64,000 nucleotides of DNA from the NCBI RefSeq assembly GCF_024498195.1, contig NZ_CP101824.1:2232001-2296000 (forward strand). The letters are read 5' to 3'. The notes under the pieces were generated by a model. It did no database searches and was not told the DNA's origin. It saw only the letters and a list, made by a program, of their open reading frames with translations. Shown piece after piece: positions 60,830 to 64,000 of this stretch (positions within the stretch are counted from its first letter, which is position 1; every line of letters begins with the position of its first letter). The position numbers and the translations under genes are program-made. The DNA comes from Halovivax cerinus (GTDB lineage Archaea > Halobacteriota > Halobacteria > Halobacteriales > Natrialbaceae).

Positions 60830-61609
60830 CTATCGAGCGGGTCGGGACCCGTTGTACGTCTCAACGTACCAGACGGCGACCAGCGCCGTGAGCACCACGA
60901 CGCCGCCGAGGAAGAACAGTAGTCCGGGCGAATCGAGCGCCGCGAAGGCCTCTATGGTCGAGACGAAGAAGTCGACGCCCGTATCCAGGAGGCCGTCGGA
61001 CTCGCTCGCTCCGCCGCCGTCAGCCACCACCTGATCGCTTCCGTCGCCGGCGTCGAGGCTCCCCTCGTTCGACGCGATGGTCATGTCGTCTCCGATCTCC
61101 GCGTCCGAGCCACCGGCGCCACCGTCACCTGCGGAGTACTCGCCCACTCCGTCGGCTCCGGACTCCTCGCCACCGAACCGCAGGGCGGCCGCCTGGAGGG
61201 CGAAACTCGCCGCCGCGAGGACGCCGATGCCGCCGACGTACCGCGATACGGCCCGTTTCAACTGGGCGGCCCGTGACTCGTCGCTCGTGACGATGAGCGG
61301 TCCGTTCGCCGTCGCGTAGACGCTCATCTCGTTGCCGCGCGAGGAGTACCAGGTGTCGACCACCTCGACCAGGCCGGCGTCTTCGAGTTTGTCCAGGTGA
61401 TATCGGACGTTCTGGATGGACGAGTCGATCGCTTCGGCGACGTCGCTCGGCGTTCCGGGGTCGGCGTCGAGGGTAGCGTAGATCCGTCGTGCGGTCGTCG
61501 ACGAGAGCGCGCTGAAGACGTCGTCGGCGTCTTCGTCGTCCAGATCGACGACCCGGGGTGTACCGTCGGTCGTCGGTGCGTCGGAACGCAGCGGGAACAG
61601 CCGGGCCAT
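60830..61609 (-). CDS. Winged-helix regulator with two membrane anchors
   Basis: A 259-residue protein. Residues 30-110 are an ArsR-like winged helix: D-D-V-F-S-A-L-S-S-T-T-A-R-R-I-Y, then S-I-Q-N-V-R-Y-H-L-D-K-L-E-D-A-G-L-V. A first hydrophobic segment (G-G-I-G-V-L-A-A-A-S-F-A-L-Q-A) follows near 126-145, then a long acidic linker and a second helix (L-L-F-F-L-G-G-V-V-V-L-T-A-L-V-A-V) at the C terminus. It is therefore probably a membrane-tethered DNA-binding protein. An inverted repeat CCGATT-N11-AATCGG lies upstream at 61664-61686. Confidence 0.85.
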   Translation of the reverse strand: MARLFPLRSDAPTTDGTPRVVDLDDEDADDVFSALSSTTARRIYATLDADPGTPSDVAEAIDSSIQNVRYHLDKLEDAGLVEVVDTWYSSRGNEMSVYATANGPLIVTSDESRAAQLKRAVSRYVGGIGVLAAASFALQAAALRFGGEESGADGVGEYSAGDGGAGGSDAEIGDDMTIASNEGSLDAGDGSDQVVADGGGASESDGLLDTGVDFFVSTIEAFAALDSPGLLFFLGGVVVLTALVAVWYVETYNGSRPAR

Positions 61610-62115
61610 GAGTTACGCGACCGTTCGATGCCCGCCCCCTATACCCTTTCCCTACCTGAAATACCGATTTTACCTACTGTAATCGGCTATTTGAACCGCT
61701 GATGGGCGAGATTACGTACTGACGTCGCTGGACACTCTCGGCGGTGGTGTCCCCGTGGGATAGCACCGATAGAACGCACGTTCGTATAATATGTACAACT
61801 AAAATCGGAACTTTGCCGGCTACTCTATCCGGGACTCGGTCACTCCGCTCGGAGTCGCGATCGTCCTCACGATCCGGTCCACCCGGGGTCGATCGACGAA
61901 CCGAGGACCAGTCACCGGAACGATCTACCGACCAGTGTGTATCGATCAGTACCCGATCGTGAGTGATCAGTTCCCGACCGTGGGTGAGCAGTCCTCGATC
62001 GTGAGTGATCAGTCCCCGACCGTGAGTGCTCAGTTGCTGCCCGCAGTGGGTGATCGGGCGCGGACCACCGGTTTGTCTCGCCGGGTTTGAGTACCCCGTC
62101 CCCGAACGGACGGGT
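61610..62115. repeat. Intergenic region with four imperfect 21-bp tandem repeats
   Basis: 506 bp without a credible gene. The first part (61640-61820) is AT-rich, including CGTATAATATG near 61784. Four copies of GA(T/C)CGTG(A/G)GTG(A/C)TCAGT follow at 61955, 61976, 61997 and 62018, each about 21 bp; the reverse strand would read a seven-residue peptide repeat, but no start or domain supports coding. The promoter of the gene at 62116 must lie after the repeats. Confidence 0.7.
61664..61686. promoter_or_regulatory. Inverted repeat in the promoter of the membrane-anchored regulator
   Basis: CCGATT (61664-61669) and AATCGG (61681-61686) are separated by 11 bp in an AT-rich stretch about 55 bp before the start codon. 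It is a candidate operator for autoregulation; no other support. Confidence 0.4.
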
Positions 62116-63033
62116 ATGCAAACGCACGTCGTCCCGGTCGGCTTCGACTACGATCGGTTGATCGCCCCGCTGGTCCGCGATCAACGAGTCGTCGATCGCG
62201 CGATCCTCCTCGAAGGCGCCGTCGGAAGCGAGGCGAACGTCGAGTACTCACGGAACCTCGCTCGCAAACTCGAGACGGACTTCGAGAACCTCCTCGGGGC
62301 CGAGACGGACCGATTCGTGCTGGAAGACGTCTACGACTACGACGGGGCGTTCGAGCAGGCGTACGATCTCATCACGGCCGAACTCGACGCCGGCAACGAG
62401 GTCTGGGTGAACGTCGCGGCCATGCCCCGAACGGTGAGCTTCGCGTTCGCGAACGCTGCCCACTCGCTCATCGTCGAACGGGAGGACCAGCGCGACCGGA
62501 TCCACGCGTACTACACCGCGCCCGAGAAGTACCTGGAGACGGAGCTTGCGGAGGAGTTGCGCGCCCAGCGCGCGTTGCTCGAGACCCTGCGCGAGGAGGG
62601 TGCCTCGAGCGCGACCGCACTCGACCAGAATCGGATCACCGAGCGGTTAGAGAGCGCTCGCGACCTCCTCACGGAGTTCGACGAGCGCGGCACCACGATC
62701 GGTGCGAAGGAGATCGACGGCAGTCACGTCGTCGAACTGCCTGTCGCCACCTTCACGAACGTCAAACCCTTCGAGGAACTCATCCTCTTCAAACTTGGCG
62801 AGGACGGCGAGTTCGAGTCCGTCTCCGAACTCGCCGGCGCGCTCGCCCGAGAGCTGAACGAGGAGTACACCGACAGTTTCCGATCGAAAGTCATCTACAC
62901 CGTCGATCGCCTCGGTCCCGGCGGAAAAGGTCTCATCGAACGGGAGAAACGGGGTAACTCCCACCGAACGCGGCTCTCGCCGATCGGCGAACTCTGGGTC
63001 AGAACCCACGCCGATCGGGACTTGGAGTCGTGA
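62116..63033 (+). CDS. DUF6293/HFX_2341-type regulator, CARF-like plus winged helix
   Basis: Start at the ATG at 62116 (M-Q-T-H-V-V-P-V-G-F-D-Y-D-R-L). The 305-residue protein has an alpha/beta N-terminal half that opens V-V-P-V-G-F-D-Y and has V-W-V-N-V-A-A-M-P-R-T-V near 95-107, similar in outline to CARF sensor domains. The C-terminal half is a winged helix (E-S-V-S-E-L-A-G-A-L-A then S-K-V-I-Y-T-V-D-R-L) followed by a positively charged wing. It resembles haloarchaeal regulators called HFX_2341 family. There is no CRISPR locus in the window. Ligand unknown. Confidence 0.75.
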   Translation: MQTHVVPVGFDYDRLIAPLVRDQRVVDRAILLEGAVGSEANVEYSRNLARKLETDFENLLGAETDRFVLEDVYDYDGAFEQAYDLITAELDAGNEVWVNVAAMPRTVSFAFANAAHSLIVEREDQRDRIHAYYTAPEKYLETELAEELRAQRALLETLREEGASSATALDQNRITERLESARDLLTEFDERGTTIGAKEIDGSHVVELPVATFTNVKPFEELILFKLGEDGEFESVSELAGALARELNEEYTDSFRSKVIYTVDRLGPGGKGLIEREKRGNSHRTRLSPIGELWVRTHADRDLES

Positions 63034-63065
63034 GGCCGTCGGACGATCACGTCTGACCATGGAAC

Positions 63066-63172
63066 GCTGCTCCGTCGCTCTCTCACGTCCGACGCTCGAA
63101 GGCTGCCTCGTCGCTCTCTCACGGCCGACACTCGATCGCTGCCTCGTCGCTCGCTCACGCCCGATCGAGTCG
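63066..63172. repeat. Three imperfect 36-bp tandem repeats at the end of the RND gene
   Basis: Copies start at 63066, 63102 and 63138 with the core GCTGC(C/T)(C/-)CGTCGCT(C/-)TCTCAC. The third copy runs into the 3' end of the RND gene (its stop is at 63155), so the repeat may have extended or shortened that reading frame. Confidence 0.65.
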
Positions 63173-64000
63173 AACCATGGTTCGCTCCCGGATCACCAGC
63201 AGGCTCGGCAACACCAGCAGACACGAGACGAACGCGAACCCGATCGCCAGCCCGGTGACGATCCCGAACCGACGAAGCGGCGGTGCCAGCGCGAGCGCGA
63301 GCACGGCGAACCCGGCCGCCGTGGTCATCGCACTCCCCAGCAACGCCCCGCCCGTTCCGGTGACCGTCGAGCGAAGTGCTGCGTCGACGTCGTCTGACTT
63401 CGTCCCGTCGGTCGCTTCGGTCCCCTCTCGGTGATCCGAGACGCCGTCGGCGTCTCGCCGCTCGCTCACGAACCGTTCACCGAGGTGGATGCTGTAGTCG
63501 ACGCCGAGGCCGATGGCGAGGCTCGTGATGACCGCCGTCTCGCTGTTGAACGGCAGGTCGAGGGCTGCCATCACCCCGAGGAGTAACGCGAGCGCGACGA
63601 CGACGGGCGCCATCGTGATCGGGCCGAGCGAGGGTGCGCCGTGGCGGATCCAGTAGAGGACGGTGAGGAAGACGAGTATGACGACTAGCGTGATCGCCAA
63701 CGCCTGGACCAACGTCTCGAGGAGTGCGTCCTGGACGACGGCCGTCTGGATGGGGCCGCCGGTCGGCGTCGCGCGGACATCCGCCTCGGACTCGATGGCG
63801 GTGGCGAGGGTGTCGACGTCGTCGGCGACGTCCTGTGCGCTCGCATCCCCGCGCACGCTCACGAGCAGGCGGATGGATTCGTACGTCCCGTCGTCCCGTT
63901 CGATCACCGTCTCCGCCCGGTCGGCGTCCGCCTCGTAGAGCGCGTCGTACAGGCCCGCGACGTCCCGGTCCGGAACGCCGTCGCCGTCGGTATCGCGCTC
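63155..64000 (-). CDS. RND/MMPL-type membrane transporter, N-terminal part outside the window
   Basis: The frame is open to the right edge, giving 281 residues of the C-terminal half. The first visible part is extracytosolic and has an Asp-rich calcium-like loop D-T-D-G-D-G. Then come the RND helices: L-V-V-I-L-V-F-L-T-V-L-Y-W and the family motif G-L-G-V-D-Y-S-I-H-L-G-E-R near 140, followed by G-T-G-G-A-L-L-G-S-A-M-T-T-A-A-G-F. Members move lipids or other hydrophobic compounds, or act as protein-translocation aids. The 36-aa Asp/Ser insert between helices is typical of halophiles. Confidence 0.9.
   Translation of the reverse strand, partial: ERDTDGDGVPDRDVAGLYDALYEADADRAETVIERDDGTYESIRLLVSVRGDASAQDVADDVDTLATAIESEADVRATPTGGPIQTAVVQDALLETLVQALAITLVVILVFLTVLYWIRHGAPSLGPITMAPVVVALALLLGVMAALDLPFNSETAVITSLAIGLGVDYSIHLGERFVSERRDADGVSDHREGTEATDGTKSDDVDAALRSTVTGTGGALLGSAMTTAAGFAVLALALAPPLRRFGIVTGLAIGFAFVSCLLVLPSLLVIRERTMVRLDRA

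Noticed and set aside
61912-62184. Minus-strand protein with seven-residue repeats
   Set aside because: It overlaps the start of the regulator gene at 62116 and consists mainly of the 21-bp DNA repeat.

Overview
This window is chromosomal DNA of a halophilic archaeon (class Halobacteria). The evidence is high GC content, strongly acidic predicted proteins, Tat-type signal peptides that end in lipoboxes, archaeal IF-5A and archaeal DnaG, a halorhodopsin, HTH-10 (Bat-type) and winged-helix regulators, AT-rich TATA boxes about 25 nt before leaderless starts, and Shine-Dalgarno sequences of the GGAGGTGATC type. I see no rRNA, tRNA or CRISPR array. Both ends cut through genes: a pyridoxamine-phosphate-oxidase-like gene on the left and an RND-type transporter on the right.

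Layout. 0-11 kb holds housekeeping and stress genes (UspA, DsbA-like, malate:quinone-oxidoreductase-like, glycosyltransferase, SugE/Gdx-like exporter, YchF GTPase) and a vapBC pair; a 32-bp minisatellite lies between the mqo-like gene and the glycosyltransferase. 11-15 kb holds an amino-acid racemase, a heliorhodopsin and, about 1.2 kb further on, a halorhodopsin. 15-18 kb holds a drug-export-type ABC pair. 18-24 kb is an unusual one-directional cluster: Tat-exported seven-blade FG-GAP propeller, aldonolactone-oxidase-like flavoprotein, S74 self-cleaving coiled-coil protein, and a MurE-type ligase that lacks the usual N-terminal domain. 24-29 kb is a complete carbohydrate-type ABC importer. 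29.4-30 kb is a leader region in which a TATA box, a three-way-junction RNA, a 50-codon upstream ORF and a hairpin that hides the ribosome binding site all precede a small CxxC protein. 30-33 kb is an accessory patch (Cys-rich orphan, beta-helix lipoprotein, transposase remnant) with locally lower GC in its right half.

33-47 kb: Na+ symporter with a 59-residue coupled partner, Nif3-like protein, a second PIN/RHH pair, acetamidase/formamidase, agmatinase plus IF-5A (polyamine/deoxyhypusine link), alcohol dehydrogenase, aminotransferase, an enolase-superfamily gene broken by an in-frame TAA, an ABC1/UbiB kinase, a small heat-shock protein and a GIDE-domain protein. 47-55 kb: two adjacent moeA genes, a Bat-type regulator, pterin carbinolamine dehydratase, and hemA preceded by what looks like the tail of a lost siroheme synthase. 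55-59 kb is a polyprenyl-lipid cluster: two cis-prenyltransferase homologues that have lost complementary motifs, and a DUF92-type lipid kinase-like membrane protein. 59-64 kb: DnaG, a membrane-anchored winged-helix regulator, a DUF6293-type regulator and the RND protein.

The strongest candidates for something undescribed are the leader RNA at 29.43-29.72 kb, the predicted two-subunit cis-prenyltransferase at 55.5-57.5 kb, and the propeller/flavoprotein/S74/MurE cluster at 18.3-24.1 kb. Several intergenic regions also carry their own private short tandem repeats. All functions are read from sequence patterns and memory of families; no database search was run.
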